Of a DNA stretch of 64,000 nt, positions 44,301 to 51,555 are shown piece after piece. The notes beneath the pieces are model-generated. The model had not been told where the DNA came from. It did no database searches and saw only the letters and a list, made by a program, of their open reading frames with translations. The translations under genes and the position numbers were made by a program. Position 1 is the first letter of the stretch, and every line of letters starts with the position of its first letter. Location of the stretch: positions 9,176,001 to 9,240,000 of the forward strand of contig NZ_JAPEOZ010000001.1 of the NCBI RefSeq assembly GCF_026340655.1, written 5' to 3'. This DNA comes from Streptomyces sp. NBC_01275 (lineage in GTDB: Bacteria > Actinomycetota > Actinomycetes > Streptomycetales > Streptomycetaceae).

Positions 44301-44414
44301 GCGGGCGGAGGCCGTTGCCGCGGCGGTGGAGCCGGTGACGGGCGTCATCAGCATGGCGGCGGTCAGCGCGGCAGCGAGCAACAGGCTGCCGGGACTGCTC
44401 AGTCGGGCGTGCAC
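41373..44414 (-). CDS. Secreted GH31 glycosidase (MYORG-like alpha-galactosidase/alpha-GalNAc type)
   Basis: 1013 residues from the GTG at 44414, with AGGAGG six bases upstream. Signal peptide to about residue 33. GH31 barrel residues ~285-650: nucleophile D444 in IDGLKFDTRFFDEKC, probable acid/base D500 in RQVDKGTGWDSLRASAAQNL, then STIGYPFVESDMIGGSG and LMPLMYASTSP. The YPFVxxDMIGG block is typical of the MYORG-type GH31 subgroup, known as alpha-galactosidases, rather than of maltases. An NEW3-type domain (~725-825) and the shared EPYLTTDTTSGDARYAQGGD lectin-like module follow. It heads the nine-gene reverse-strand operon. Confidence 0.88.
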   Translation of the reverse strand: MHARLSSPGSLLLAAALTAAMLMTPVTGSTAAATASARPSTDTATATGGPKVTRTAHAVTVSVPASAGAPGYTLDVSTDELALTTRRAGQTVLATATGDTGALRFAAADGTWQHATGVTDWTWKNGVLTVTADSTLDGATVEARITPGADRYQLDWDVHGGLPKQLGLTYELSSAGHWYGHGEAETPQGGPGVNQPWPLDAGEVDHQTFGPASYNMIDPFWYTSTSTGLRVDTGDVMDVALNKGKDGLGTFTVESPDTYKATVFVESTPLGVYRDYIGIVGKPAKSDAPYEQYAKPLWNSWAQFYTKVDQEKLLDYATDLHDDGLDGHTIQLDDKWESNYGNLTWDPKTFPDPKGLSDQIHDMGFDFGIWVTLWINLDSDNYRYAVDHGYLLMDAKDTAKPCEVTWWNGQAGIIDLANPDAKAWYEGNLKSLMDTYDIDGLKFDTRFFDEKCAPREGHQATDYQKLGTQLADEFDLQGAGIRVHWNQTAHEAGFVTRQVDKGTGWDSLRASAAQNLAISTIGYPFVESDMIGGSGGQPAPSKDVLVRWAQSASLMPLMYASTSPVDTNDTTTGQKVDYDQETVDLYRQAVKTHEKLAPYIWDQVQSTLKTGDPIMRPLFFDFPKDEASYTVTDEWMLGPAVLAAPKLSTGATRSVHLPPGTWYDVNQGTVIRGPRTLKGYAAPLGVTPAFVDLKAKGAAKAVKALKRDDAPAASVLITPDAPSTGSGTPFEVTTEVTNWGTRTLRNAKAALELPDGWSAKATGPTTAKSLNNGATLTTTWTVTPADDARWGGHDLTGTAAYNGHDGPQKASDTVQAQVKPAPGSVQEPYLTTDTTSGDARYAQGGDQFAIWAGGQDLSGWKDEKGVVYRDDAAGEKATVQAELVSQDSASPVGKAGIALANDLTAPEKGGYAVLVMTQRYGLEFMTDSDGDGKLDTWAGGGSTYHPAYLRLTRDGAAYTAYASKDGDTWSQVGTAHVSSAAGTGDAGMVASAANANYPGENIEAVFSGFSVTS

Positions 44415-44486
44415 TCGTGTCCTCCTGTCGGACAGGACGGTGACTCAGGAGTGGCGGTGCGTGGTGGCTGGCAGAGCTGAGTGTCT

Positions 44487-44511
44487 GCTTGATGCTGCAT
44501 GTAGATGCAAG
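44487..44511. promoter_or_regulatory. Palindromic candidate operator of the glycosidase operon
   Basis: GCTTG (44487-44491) and GCAAG (44507-44511) flank TGCAT-GTAG-ATGCA (44496-44509), in the only A+T-rich part of the gap before the GH31 start. GCTTGAT and GCAAGAT are also found together in the DeoR/aldolase promoter region, so the same regulator may act here. Confidence 0.4.
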
Positions 44512-44623
44512 ATTTCCAAAGGTTTCGCTCATGTTCTTGCGGTGCTCGCCACCTGTCAACAGGCGGGCGGCGCGACTCCGCCGGCACTCAGGTGCCCTTG
44601 AGGACCCGCTGTGTCCCTGGTGG

Positions 44624-44676
44624 CGGTCGCTCTCCGGCCCCACTGGCAGGCGTCCGCGGAGCCGGAGAGCGACCGT
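44624..44676 (-). terminator. Terminator of the SIS gene
   Basis: Perfect 15-base arms CGGTCGCTCTCCGGC (44624-44638) and GCCGGAGAGCGACCG (44661-44675) with a 22-base loop, starting 21 bases after the reverse-strand SIS stop at 44697. It separates the SIS transcript from the glycosidase operon. Confidence 0.8.
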
Positions 44677-44696
44677 AACGGAAGGGTAAAGTCAGG

Positions 44697-45596
44697 TCAG
44701 GCGAGGATCACGGAACGGGTCAGATGGCGCGGATTGTCCGGGTCCAGTCCGCGTGCCTGGGCGAGGGCGGCGGCCAGCCGGTGCACCACGACGAGGTCGG
44801 CCAGGGGGTCCCGGCCGGGCGCCACCAACTGCCCGCCGGTACGGGCGATGTCGTCGGCGATACCGGAGGGCAGGGCCGCCGTGGCCCCGAACCACCACGC
44901 CACGCGGCCGGGTCCGGTGACGCTGATCGGGCCGTGCCGGTACTCCATCACCGGATAGGCCTCCGTCCAGGCGCACGCCGCCTCGCGCATCTTCAGCGCC
45001 GCCTCCTGGGCGATCCCGTACGCCCAGCCCTGGCCCAGGAAGGTGAACTGCTCGGCCTCGAGCACCCCGGCCGGCAGCGGTTCGTCCAGCGCCGCGTGCC
45101 CCTGCTGCGGCAGATGGTCGATGTCCTCGCCCAAATGCGCCCGCAGGAGCACCAGTTCGGTGCTGGCGAACCGGGTCTGGACGACCGAGGTCTCGTCCGC
45201 GAAGTCGAGCAGGACGACGGCGTCCGCCAGCACCGTCACCGGCGCCTGCGGTACCGCGGTCACCGCGGTCGTGGGGATGCGCCCGCGCAGCCGGCGGAGC
45301 AGCTCCAGCACCTCGGTCGTGGTGCCGGACCGGGTCAGCGCGACCACCCGGTCGTAGGCGCGCCCCGTCGGCATCTCGGAGGCGGGGAAGGCGTCGGTCT
45401 CGCCGTGGCCGCCCGACTCCCGCAGTGCCGCGTAGGCCTGGGCGATGAACCAGGACGTCCCGCAGCCGACTACGGCCACCCGCTCGCCGGGCCGGGGCAG
45501 CGAGGCGGAGGCGGGGCCGTCGGGCTGCCGGGCCAGCGCCACGGCCTGCCGCCAGCAGTCGGGCTGGGTGGCGATCTCGATCTCGGTCTGACTCAT
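44697..45596 (-). CDS. SIS-domain sugar-phosphate isomerase/deaminase (AgaS-like)
   Basis: 299 residues with two SIS folds. The first shows VAVVGCGTSWFIAQAYAAL and VVALTRSGTTTEVLELLRRL (Ser/Thr phosphate-binding loop). The second shows FLGQGWAYGIAQEAALKMRE and ACAWTEAYPVMEYRHGP, the GlmS/AgaS-type helix. There is no glutaminase domain, so it is not glucosamine-6-phosphate synthase. In Aga pathways AgaS deaminates galactosamine 6-phosphate to tagatose 6-phosphate, which fits the aldolase and GalNAc-releasing enzymes nearby. A GlcN-6-P type activity is the alternative. It is transcribed away from the ABC transporter. Confidence 0.83.
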   Translation of the reverse strand: MSQTEIEIATQPDCWRQAVALARQPDGPASASLPRPGERVAVVGCGTSWFIAQAYAALRESGGHGETDAFPASEMPTGRAYDRVVALTRSGTTTEVLELLRRLRGRIPTTAVTAVPQAPVTVLADAVVLLDFADETSVVQTRFASTELVLLRAHLGEDIDHLPQQGHAALDEPLPAGVLEAEQFTFLGQGWAYGIAQEAALKMREAACAWTEAYPVMEYRHGPISVTGPGRVAWWFGATAALPSGIADDIARTGGQLVAPGRDPLADLVVVHRLAAALAQARGLDPDNPRHLTRSVILA

Positions 45597-45651
45597 CGGG
45601 AGGTCTCCCCTCTCGGGCGCACGGCGTGACCGATACGTGATGCGGCGGCCC

Positions 45652-45766
45652 TTGACACCGTGCGCGTTTCATTGAGCATCATGTCGTTAGTTGATTGATA
45701 GCACTGAGAATCGAGCATAAACAAGCAAGCGGGCGCGCAATCGGGCGAGCACGCGCTTGACCAAGC
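45652..45766. promoter_or_regulatory. Divergent promoter/operator region of SIS gene and sugar ABC transporter
   Basis: Forward promoter candidates are TTGACA at 45652 and, better spaced, TTGATA (45695-45700) with TAAACA 17 bases on (45718-45723). Reverse TTGTTT with TATCAA 18 bases away would serve the SIS gene. The 11-base AAACAAGCAAG (45719-45729) recurs as AAACGAGCAAG at 49834-49844, and a second site GCTTG-AC-CAAGC lies at 45755-45766. I read these as operators for the DeoR protein. Confidence 0.5.
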
Positions 45767-45792
45767 ACGCCATGCGTGCGGAGAGGTACTCC

Positions 45793-47052
45793 GTGAAACG
45801 GCACCTCGCGGGCCTCGCCGGGGGACTCGCCCTGGCACTGGCCCTCACCGGATGCGGCAAGGGCAGCTCCTCGGACAGCGGCGGATCCGACGGCAGGACG
45901 ATCAGATTCGTCGCGGCGAAGTACGACGACGACACCCAGGCCTACTGGACGGCGCTGATCAAGGACTTCGAAGCCGCGAACCCCGGCTACCGGGTGAATC
46001 TCGAAGTCGTCGACTGGGAACAGATGGACTCCAAGGTCAAGACGTACGTCCAGACCAAGCAGGAACCCGACCTCCTCAACTACAACAAGTTCTCCGACTT
46101 CGCCCGCGACGGCCTGGTCCACAAGGCGCAGGACGTCGTCTCCCCCGAGGTGCTGGCCGACTTCCTCCCGCTGTTCCGGCAGAAGGCGCAGTACGAGGGA
46201 GCCCAGTACGGTCTGCCGTTCATCTCCAGCGCGCGCCTGTTCTTCTACAACAAGGACATCTTCGCCAAGGCGGGCATCGCCCGGCCGCCGTCCACCTGGG
46301 CCGAGGTCGAGGCCGACGCCAAGAAGATCAAGCAGGCCGGTTACATCGGCCTCGGGTTACCCCTGGGGGCCGAGGAGGCCCAGGCGGAGTTCCAGATCTG
46401 GGCGATGAACAACGGCGGCGGCTGGACCGACGCCTCGGGCAGGTGGGCGATCGACCAGCAGGCCAACGTCGACACGCTCACCTATCTGCGCAAGCTGACG
46501 AAGGAGAAGGTCACCCAGCCCAACCCGGAGGCCACCAACCGCAAGGACGTCTTCAACGAGTTCGCCCAGGGCAAGATCGGCATGCTGAACGGGGCGGTCT
46601 TCATGCGGAAGGGCTTCATCGACCCGGTCGACGCGAAACTGAACTACGGCGTCGCCGCCCTGCCGAGCAAGGCCGGCAGCACCCACAAGACGCTCGGCGT
46701 GCAGGACTACCTCGTCGCGTTCAAGAAGAGCGACGGGTCGAACAAGGCGGCGGTGAAGAAGTTCCTCGACTTCTTCTACCAGAAGGAGAACGCCGCCGAG
46801 TTCGTCTCCACCGAGGGGTTCCTGTCCGTCACGAAGTCGGCCGGTGAGGTGCTCAGTTCCGACAGCGGGAACGCCGCCTACTACAAGCCGTTCGTCGACG
46901 CCCTCACCGACGCGGAGTTCGCCCCCACCGACGACCCCGCATGGGCCGCGGTCGACGGCGCCGTGAAACAGCGCATCGGCACGGCGGTGGCGGGCGGCGA
47001 CCCGGCGAAGGTGCTGGGCGAGATCCAGAAGACCGCACAGAAGGACGACTGA
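45793..47052 (+). CDS. Sugar ABC transporter substrate-binding lipoprotein
   Basis: 419 residues from the GTG at 45793, with GGAGAGG six bases upstream. The ATG frame upstream is less likely. A lipoprotein signal ends in LALTGC with C21 as the lipid anchor, followed by a Gly/Ser linker. The body is a family 1 extracellular binding protein: VDWEQMDSKVKTYVQTKQEP, YGLPFISSARLFFYNKDIFA, KAGIARPPSTWAEVEADAKK and KIGMLNGAVFMRKGF. It would bind an oligosaccharide or amino sugar released by the neighbouring glycosidases and hand it to the two permeases downstream (gap of 5 bases). Confidence 0.92.
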   Translation: MKRHLAGLAGGLALALALTGCGKGSSSDSGGSDGRTIRFVAAKYDDDTQAYWTALIKDFEAANPGYRVNLEVVDWEQMDSKVKTYVQTKQEPDLLNYNKFSDFARDGLVHKAQDVVSPEVLADFLPLFRQKAQYEGAQYGLPFISSARLFFYNKDIFAKAGIARPPSTWAEVEADAKKIKQAGYIGLGLPLGAEEAQAEFQIWAMNNGGGWTDASGRWAIDQQANVDTLTYLRKLTKEKVTQPNPEATNRKDVFNEFAQGKIGMLNGAVFMRKGFIDPVDAKLNYGVAALPSKAGSTHKTLGVQDYLVAFKKSDGSNKAAVKKFLDFFYQKENAAEFVSTEGFLSVTKSAGEVLSSDSGNAAYYKPFVDALTDAEFAPTDDPAWAAVDGAVKQRIGTAVAGGDPAKVLGEIQKTAQKDD

Positions 47053-47057
47053 CTTCG

Positions 47058-48017
47058 GTGGCCGTACACGAGGTCACCGTGAGCGCCGCCGGGGCCGAAC
47101 GCCCGGCGGCGCCGGCGCCGCCCTCGCCGCGCCGCGGTCGCAGGAATCGGCGCGCGCTGGAGCCGCTGTTGTGGCTCGGTCCCGCGACCCTCCTCATCCT
47201 GACCATGGTCGTCTGGCCGGTCGTCGAGATGATCCGTACGTCCCTGACGCGGGTGAGCTCCACCGGACTGTCCCGGGGGTTCGCCGGAGTCCGCAACTAC
47301 ACCGACCTGTTCGCCGAGGGCGACCTGCCCGGAGTGCTGCTGCGCACCCTCGTGTGGGTTGTCGGCGTCGTCACCGTCACGGTCGTGGTCTCTCTCGGCC
47401 TGGCCGGGCTGCTGAACTCCCGGTTCCCCGGGCGGCGGCTGGTGCGGTGGGCGCTGATCGTGCCCTGGGCCTCGTCCGTGCTGATGACGGCCCTCATCTG
47501 GCGCTGGATGCTCAACAACTTCTACGGCGTGGTCAACCGGCTGCTCATGGATGTAGGCGTGTTGGACGCACCGGTCAATTGGCTGGCCGATCCGGGGCAG
47601 GCCCTGGTCGCGATGATGGGCGTGGCGGTGTTCGTCTCGCTGCCGTTCACCTCGTTCGTCCTGCTGGCCGGTCTGCAGAGCATCCCCGCCGAGGTGTACG
47701 AGGCGGCGCGGGTGGACGGCGCCGGCCCGGTCCGCGGCTACCTGGGCATCACCCTGCCGCTGCTGCGGCCCTCGCTGGTGGTCGCCGCGATCATCAACGT
47801 CATCAACGTGTTCAACTCGTTCCCCATCATCTGGGCCATGACGCGCGGCGGCCCCGGCTTCGCCACCGACACGACCACCACCTACCTGTACAAACTGGCC
47901 TTCGACAACCAGTCGGTGGGGGAGTCGGCCGCCATGGCCGTCGTCAACTTCGGGCTGGTCCTGGCGGTGGTGCTGGTCTATCTGCGCGTCGTCCGCAGAC
48001 AGGAGGACAGCGCGTGA
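47058..48017 (+). CDS. Sugar ABC transporter permease (MalF-type)
   Basis: 319 residues. After a basic N-terminal stretch, six membrane helices start with LLWLGPATLLILTMVVWPVV. The coupling motif that contacts the ATPase reads EVYEAARVDGAGPVRGYLGI, the EAAxxDGAxxxxxFxxIxxP signature. The helix and motif order is that of MalF/UgpA-type carbohydrate permeases. The GTG at 47058 has only a weak ribosome site and is probably translated by coupling with the binding protein gene 5 bases upstream. Its stop overlaps the next permease (GTGA). Confidence 0.92.
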   Translation: MAVHEVTVSAAGAERPAAPAPPSPRRGRRNRRALEPLLWLGPATLLILTMVVWPVVEMIRTSLTRVSSTGLSRGFAGVRNYTDLFAEGDLPGVLLRTLVWVVGVVTVTVVVSLGLAGLLNSRFPGRRLVRWALIVPWASSVLMTALIWRWMLNNFYGVVNRLLMDVGVLDAPVNWLADPGQALVAMMGVAVFVSLPFTSFVLLAGLQSIPAEVYEAARVDGAGPVRGYLGITLPLLRPSLVVAAIINVINVFNSFPIIWAMTRGGPGFATDTTTTYLYKLAFDNQSVGESAAMAVVNFGLVLAVVLVYLRVVRRQEDSA

Positions 48018-48901
48018 GCAGGACCGCCGTCATCCCCCGCAAAGCCGCGCCGCGCAGGAGGCGGCCAGGACCGATGAGACTGCGCACCGTCCTGCTCACC
48101 GCCGTCGGATGGCTGGTGGCGCTGGTGTTTCTCGCGCCGTACGCGGAAATGCTGCTGACGGCGCTCAAACCGACGCCCGAACTGATGAAGTCCCCGCCGT
48201 CCTATCTGCCCTCCCGGTGGCAGTGGTCGAACTTCACGCACATCTGGTCGCTCACCGACCCGCGCGTCGCGGACGCGCTGGTGTTCTCGCTGTACGTCGC
48301 CGGGGCGGCGACGCTGCTCACCCTCGCGGTCGGGATGCCCGCCGCGTACTACACCGCCCGGCACCGCTTCCGCGGGCGCGGGGCCTTCCTGCTGCTCGTG
48401 CTCGTCACCCAGATGTTCGCGCCGACCGCGCTGCTGGTCGGCGTCTACCGGGAGATGGTCAGTCTCGACCTGACGGACACCGCTGAGGGCCTCATCCTGG
48501 TGAACGCGGCGTTCAACCTGCCGTTCTGCGTGTGGATCCTCAACGCGTACTTCGCGAGCATCCCGCGGGAACTGGAGGAGGCGGCCTGGCTCGACGGCGC
48601 GGGGCGGCTCGGCGCCCTCACCCGTGTCGTCCTGCCGCTCGCGATGCCCGGTGTGGTGACCGCGCTCGTCTACACCTTCATCGGCGCGTGGAACGAGTAC
48701 GTGGTGGCGCTCACCATCACCTCGTCCAGCAACCGGATGACGCTGACCAGGGCGATTCCCGGCTTCGTCACTTCCTATCACGAGCAATGGCAGTACCTGT
48801 TCGCCACGTCGCTCGTCGCGATCGTGCCCGTGGTGGTGCTGTTCGTCTTCGTGGAGCGCCACCTCGTCGCCGGTCTGACCGCGGGCGGCGTGCGGGGATG
48901 A
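48014..48901 (+). CDS. Sugar ABC transporter permease (MalG-type)
   Basis: 295 residues from a GTG inside the previous stop, with AGGAGG upstream. Six helices, the coupling motif ELEEAAWLDGAGRLGALTRV and the end YLFATSLVAIVPVVVLFVFV then ERHLVAGLTAGGVRG are typical MalG/UgpE features. It forms the membrane channel with the preceding permease. No ATPase gene follows. In Streptomyces such importers share the MsiK ATPase encoded elsewhere. Confidence 0.92.
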   Translation: MSRTAVIPRKAAPRRRRPGPMRLRTVLLTAVGWLVALVFLAPYAEMLLTALKPTPELMKSPPSYLPSRWQWSNFTHIWSLTDPRVADALVFSLYVAGAATLLTLAVGMPAAYYTARHRFRGRGAFLLLVLVTQMFAPTALLVGVYREMVSLDLTDTAEGLILVNAAFNLPFCVWILNAYFASIPRELEEAAWLDGAGRLGALTRVVLPLAMPGVVTALVYTFIGAWNEYVVALTITSSSNRMTLTRAIPGFVTSYHEQWQYLFATSLVAIVPVVVLFVFVERHLVAGLTAGGVRG

Positions 48902-48957
48902 CGCCGGGATGCGCAGCGCGGCAAGGGCCGGGGCCGCCACGGGAGCCGTGTGCGGTG

Positions 48958-49746
48958 TCAGGCGCGGATGACCTCCACACCGGCCGCCGTGAACGCCTCG
49001 GTCAGCTCGTCGGAGGCGGCCTTGTCGGTCACCAGGACGTCGATGTCCTCCACCGGGCAGATGCGGGCGAAGGCCCGCCGGTCCAGCTTGGAGGAGTCGG
49101 CGACCGCGACGACCTGCTGCGCGCGGCGGGCCAGCGCCCGGTTGATGCTGGCCTCGCCCTCGTGGTGGGCGGTCGCCCCGTTGGCCACGTCGATGGCGTC
49201 CACCCCGATGAAGACCTGGTCCAGGGCGATCTCCGCGAGCAGTTCGGTGGCCAGCGGCCCGATCAGCTCATAGGACGCCGGCCGGGCCACGCCGCCGGTC
49301 ACCACGAGCTTGACGTGGCGCCGTACGACCAGTTCGTTGGCGATGTTGAGGGCGTTGGTCACCACGGTGACCGCCGTCTCCGCACCGCCGGAACTCAGGT
49401 CGGCGCGGGTGGCCAGTGCCCGCGCCACCTCGGTGGTCGTGGTGCCGCCGTTCAACCCCACCACGGCGCCCGCCTTCACCAGCCCGGCGGCCGCGTGCGC
49501 GATCCGCTCCTTCTCCGGAGCGTTGCGCGCGGCCTTGTAGCGCAGTGGCAGGTCGTAGGCGATCGCGTTGATCACGGCTCCGCCGTGCGTGCGGGTGACC
49601 ATCTGCTGGCGGGCCAGCTCGTCGAGGTCGCGCCTGATCGTCGCGGCGGAGACCCCCAACTCCGCGGCAGCCGGCTCGACTTCGATCCGTCCGTCGCGCG
49701 TCAGCATCTCCAGCAGTGCGCTCCACCGGGCTTGCGGTGCCGCCAT
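48958..49746 (-). CDS. DeoR/GlpR-family transcriptional regulator
   Basis: 262 residues. The N-terminal DeoR helix-turn-helix reads RIEVEPAAAELGVSAATIRR then DLDELARQQMVTRTHGGAVI. The C-terminal sugar-phosphate sensor domain (DeoRC) shows AGLVKAGAVVGLNGGTTTTE, VVTNALNIANELVVRRHVKL, VFIGVDAIDVANGATAHHEG and VAVADSSKLDRRAFARI. Family members such as AgaR, GlpR and FruR repress sugar catabolic genes until a sugar phosphate binds. It is divergent from the aldolase and converges on the permease gene, and very probably controls the whole locus. Confidence 0.9.
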   Translation of the reverse strand: MAAPQARWSALLEMLTRDGRIEVEPAAAELGVSAATIRRDLDELARQQMVTRTHGGAVINAIAYDLPLRYKAARNAPEKERIAHAAAGLVKAGAVVGLNGGTTTTEVARALATRADLSSGGAETAVTVVTNALNIANELVVRRHVKLVVTGGVARPASYELIGPLATELLAEIALDQVFIGVDAIDVANGATAHHEGEASINRALARRAQQVVAVADSSKLDRRAFARICPVEDIDVLVTDKAASDELTEAFTAAGVEVIRA

Positions 49747-49807
49747 GTCTCACAACTTCCTGTCGGTGGTGTGCGCCACGATGTGCGCACCTCCATGAAA
49801 CCACAGC

Positions 49808-49844
49808 GCTTGATTGGGTGTTTTATGGTCGCCAAACGAGCAAG
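49808..49844. promoter_or_regulatory. Candidate DeoR operator between regulator and aldolase
   Basis: GCTTGATTG (49808-49816), GTTTTATGGTCG and AAACGAGCAAG (49834-49844) fall in the A+T-rich centre of the 164-base divergent gap. AAACGAGCAAG differs at one base from AAACAAGCAAG in the transporter promoter region. Confidence 0.5.
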
Positions 49845-49910
49845 ATCCTGCGCGTTCCGTACAGCCTCGCCCCTGTCGCGGCCGGCGCACCCCGTGATCG
49901 GAGGTCGGCC

Positions 49911-50765
49911 GTGCCGCTGACCCCCACCGCCGACGTGGTGAGCTCCGCGTGCCGGGACGGACGGGCCGTCGGCGCGTTCAACGTGATCACCCTGGAACAC
50001 GCCGAGGCCGTGGTCGCCGGAGCGGAAGCCGCGGGCTGCCCGGTCATCTGCCAGATCAGCGAGAACGCCGTCCGGTTCCACGGCAGCCGGCTCGCCCCGA
50101 TCGCCCGCGCCGCCGCCGCGCTCGCCGAGGCGGCCACCGTCCCCGTGGCCCTGCACCTGGACCACGTCACCGACGAAGCGCTGCTGCGCCGCGCCGCGGA
50201 GTGCGGCTTCGGATCCGTCATGGTCGACGCGTCCGCGCTGCCGCACGCCGAGAACGTCGCCGCCACGCGCGCTGCGGCGCAGTGGGCGCACGCCCACGGG
50301 TTGTGGGTGGAGGCGGAACTCGGCGAGATCGGCGGCAAGGACGGAGTGCACGCGCCTTCGGCACGTACGGATCCCGATCAGGCGCGCGACTTCGTGTCCG
50401 CCACCGGGGTCGACGCACTGGCCGTCGCGGTCGGCAGTTCCCACGCGATGACCACGCGCACCGCCCGGCTGGATCACGCCCTCATCGCCCGTCTCGCGGA
50501 GGCGGTCCCCGTGCCGCTGGTCCTGCACGGCTCGACGGGGGTGCCTGAGGCCGAACTCCGGCAGGCGGTGGCGGCCGGCATGGTCAAGGTCAACATCGGT
50601 ACGGCACTGAATGCCGCCTTCACCGGCACGGTCCGCGACACACTCGTCGCGGCGCCCGCGGCCGTCGACCCGCGGCCGGCCCTCACCGCGGCGCGCCGGG
50701 CGATGGCCGATGCCGTGAACTCGGCGCTGCGGACTCTGTCGGGCGGCGGGTACGGGACGGGATGA
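49911..50765 (+). CDS. Class II aldolase, tagatose/fructose-bisphosphate type (AgaY/KbaY-like)
   Basis: 284 residues from the GTG at 49911, with GGAGG seven bases upstream. Zinc-dependent class II aldolase motifs are clear: GAFNVITLEHAEAVVAGAEA, VALHLDHVTDEALLRRAAEC (D84, H85 at the active site), SVMVDASALPHAENVAATRA, EAELGEIGGKDG, AVAVGSSHAMTT, VLHGSTGVPEAELRQAVAAG and VKVNIGTALNAAF. The length and loops fit the tagatose-1,6-bisphosphate branch better than glycolytic Fba. With the SIS enzyme it supplies the lower part of galactosamine or galactose (tagatose) breakdown. The 6-phosphate deacetylase and tagatose kinase are not in the window. Confidence 0.87.
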   Translation: MPLTPTADVVSSACRDGRAVGAFNVITLEHAEAVVAGAEAAGCPVICQISENAVRFHGSRLAPIARAAAALAEAATVPVALHLDHVTDEALLRRAAECGFGSVMVDASALPHAENVAATRAAAQWAHAHGLWVEAELGEIGGKDGVHAPSARTDPDQARDFVSATGVDALAVAVGSSHAMTTRTARLDHALIARLAEAVPVPLVLHGSTGVPEAELRQAVAAGMVKVNIGTALNAAFTGTVRDTLVAAPAAVDPRPALTAARRAMADAVNSALRTLSGGGYGTG

Positions 50766-50936
50766 GCCGGAGTCCGTGCACGGCATGTTCCAAAGGAAAA
50801 TGCCAAAGCTGTCACCCGAGGTCGGTACTTTCCGTAGCCTCTGGGTCACACGCAAGCCTCTGGGGCGCACGAACTCGCCTGCCCCGCATCGCACTTGATC
50901 CGCGCCCATCGCCAACGCGCCGAAAGGACACCGGTC

Positions 50937-51419
50937 ATGGCTGTCGAGGCCGAGGTTCTGAACGAACTGCACAGGCTGCGCGCACGCATGCCGCAGCTGA
51001 CGGGGGCGTTGGCGGCCGGCGCCGACGGACTCGTCCTCGCCCAGGACATGCCCGACGTCGAACCGGAAGGGCTGGCGGCGCTGACCGCGGCGGCCCTCGG
51101 CGTCGGCCGCCGGATGGCCGATCTCGCGGCCGGCGGCGACTTCCGCGAACTGCTGGTGCGCGGCTCCGGGGGATACGTCGCGACCTATTCGGCCGGACCG
51201 TCCGCCGTCCTGACGCTGCTCGCCGACGACCGGGCCAACGTCGGCCGACTGCACCTGGAAGGACGGCGCAGCGGCTTCCGCATCGCCGAACTGGTGGCGG
51301 CCCGGTTCCCGCCCGACGGCCCCTTCGTCCCCGGCCGCCCGGCCGCCCCCGGGGTCCGCGGCCGCATGCTCGGCGCCCTGCCCGTGCGCATCCCACCGCA
51401 GTCCCGGCACGAGTCCTGA
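50937..51419 (+). CDS. Roadblock/LC7 domain protein
   Basis: 160 residues from the ATG at 50937, with AAAGGA eight bases upstream. LHRLRARMPQLTGALAAGAD, GLVLAQDMPDVEPEGLAALT, LVRGSGGYVATYSAGPSAVL and TLLADDRANVGRLHLEGRRS give the roadblock pattern of the protein at 23010-23399. A Pro-rich tail of ~45 residues follows. No GTPase or kinase gene of the conservon type is adjacent. It lies 171 bases after the aldolase and is probably not part of the sugar locus. Confidence 0.78.
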   Translation: MAVEAEVLNELHRLRARMPQLTGALAAGADGLVLAQDMPDVEPEGLAALTAAALGVGRRMADLAAGGDFRELLVRGSGGYVATYSAGPSAVLTLLADDRANVGRLHLEGRRSGFRIAELVAARFPPDGPFVPGRPAAPGVRGRMLGALPVRIPPQSRHES

Positions 51420-51555
51420 ACCGCGACGGCACAGAGGGACGCCGGGTACCGGCCACCGGCCACCGAGCACGACGCCTCATGTCGGCATCCCCTCAGGCCC
51501 TCTGGTCTTTTGCGGCCTCCCTACCGTCTTCCGGGGTGCGGGCACCGGCGCCCGG

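Noticed and set aside
28495..44414. Xyloglucan-degradation reading of GH31 + GH35 + GH29
   Set aside because: These three families alone would fit fucosylated xyloglucan, but GH89, the GH123-like gene, the AgaS-like enzyme and the tagatose-type aldolase point to amino-sugar glycans. It is kept as the main alternative.
50785..50898. A 37-codon ORF before the roadblock gene
   Set aside because: It has an acceptable ribosome-site-like stretch, but the composition is not decisive, there is no overlap or coupling, and it lies in the likely promoter region.
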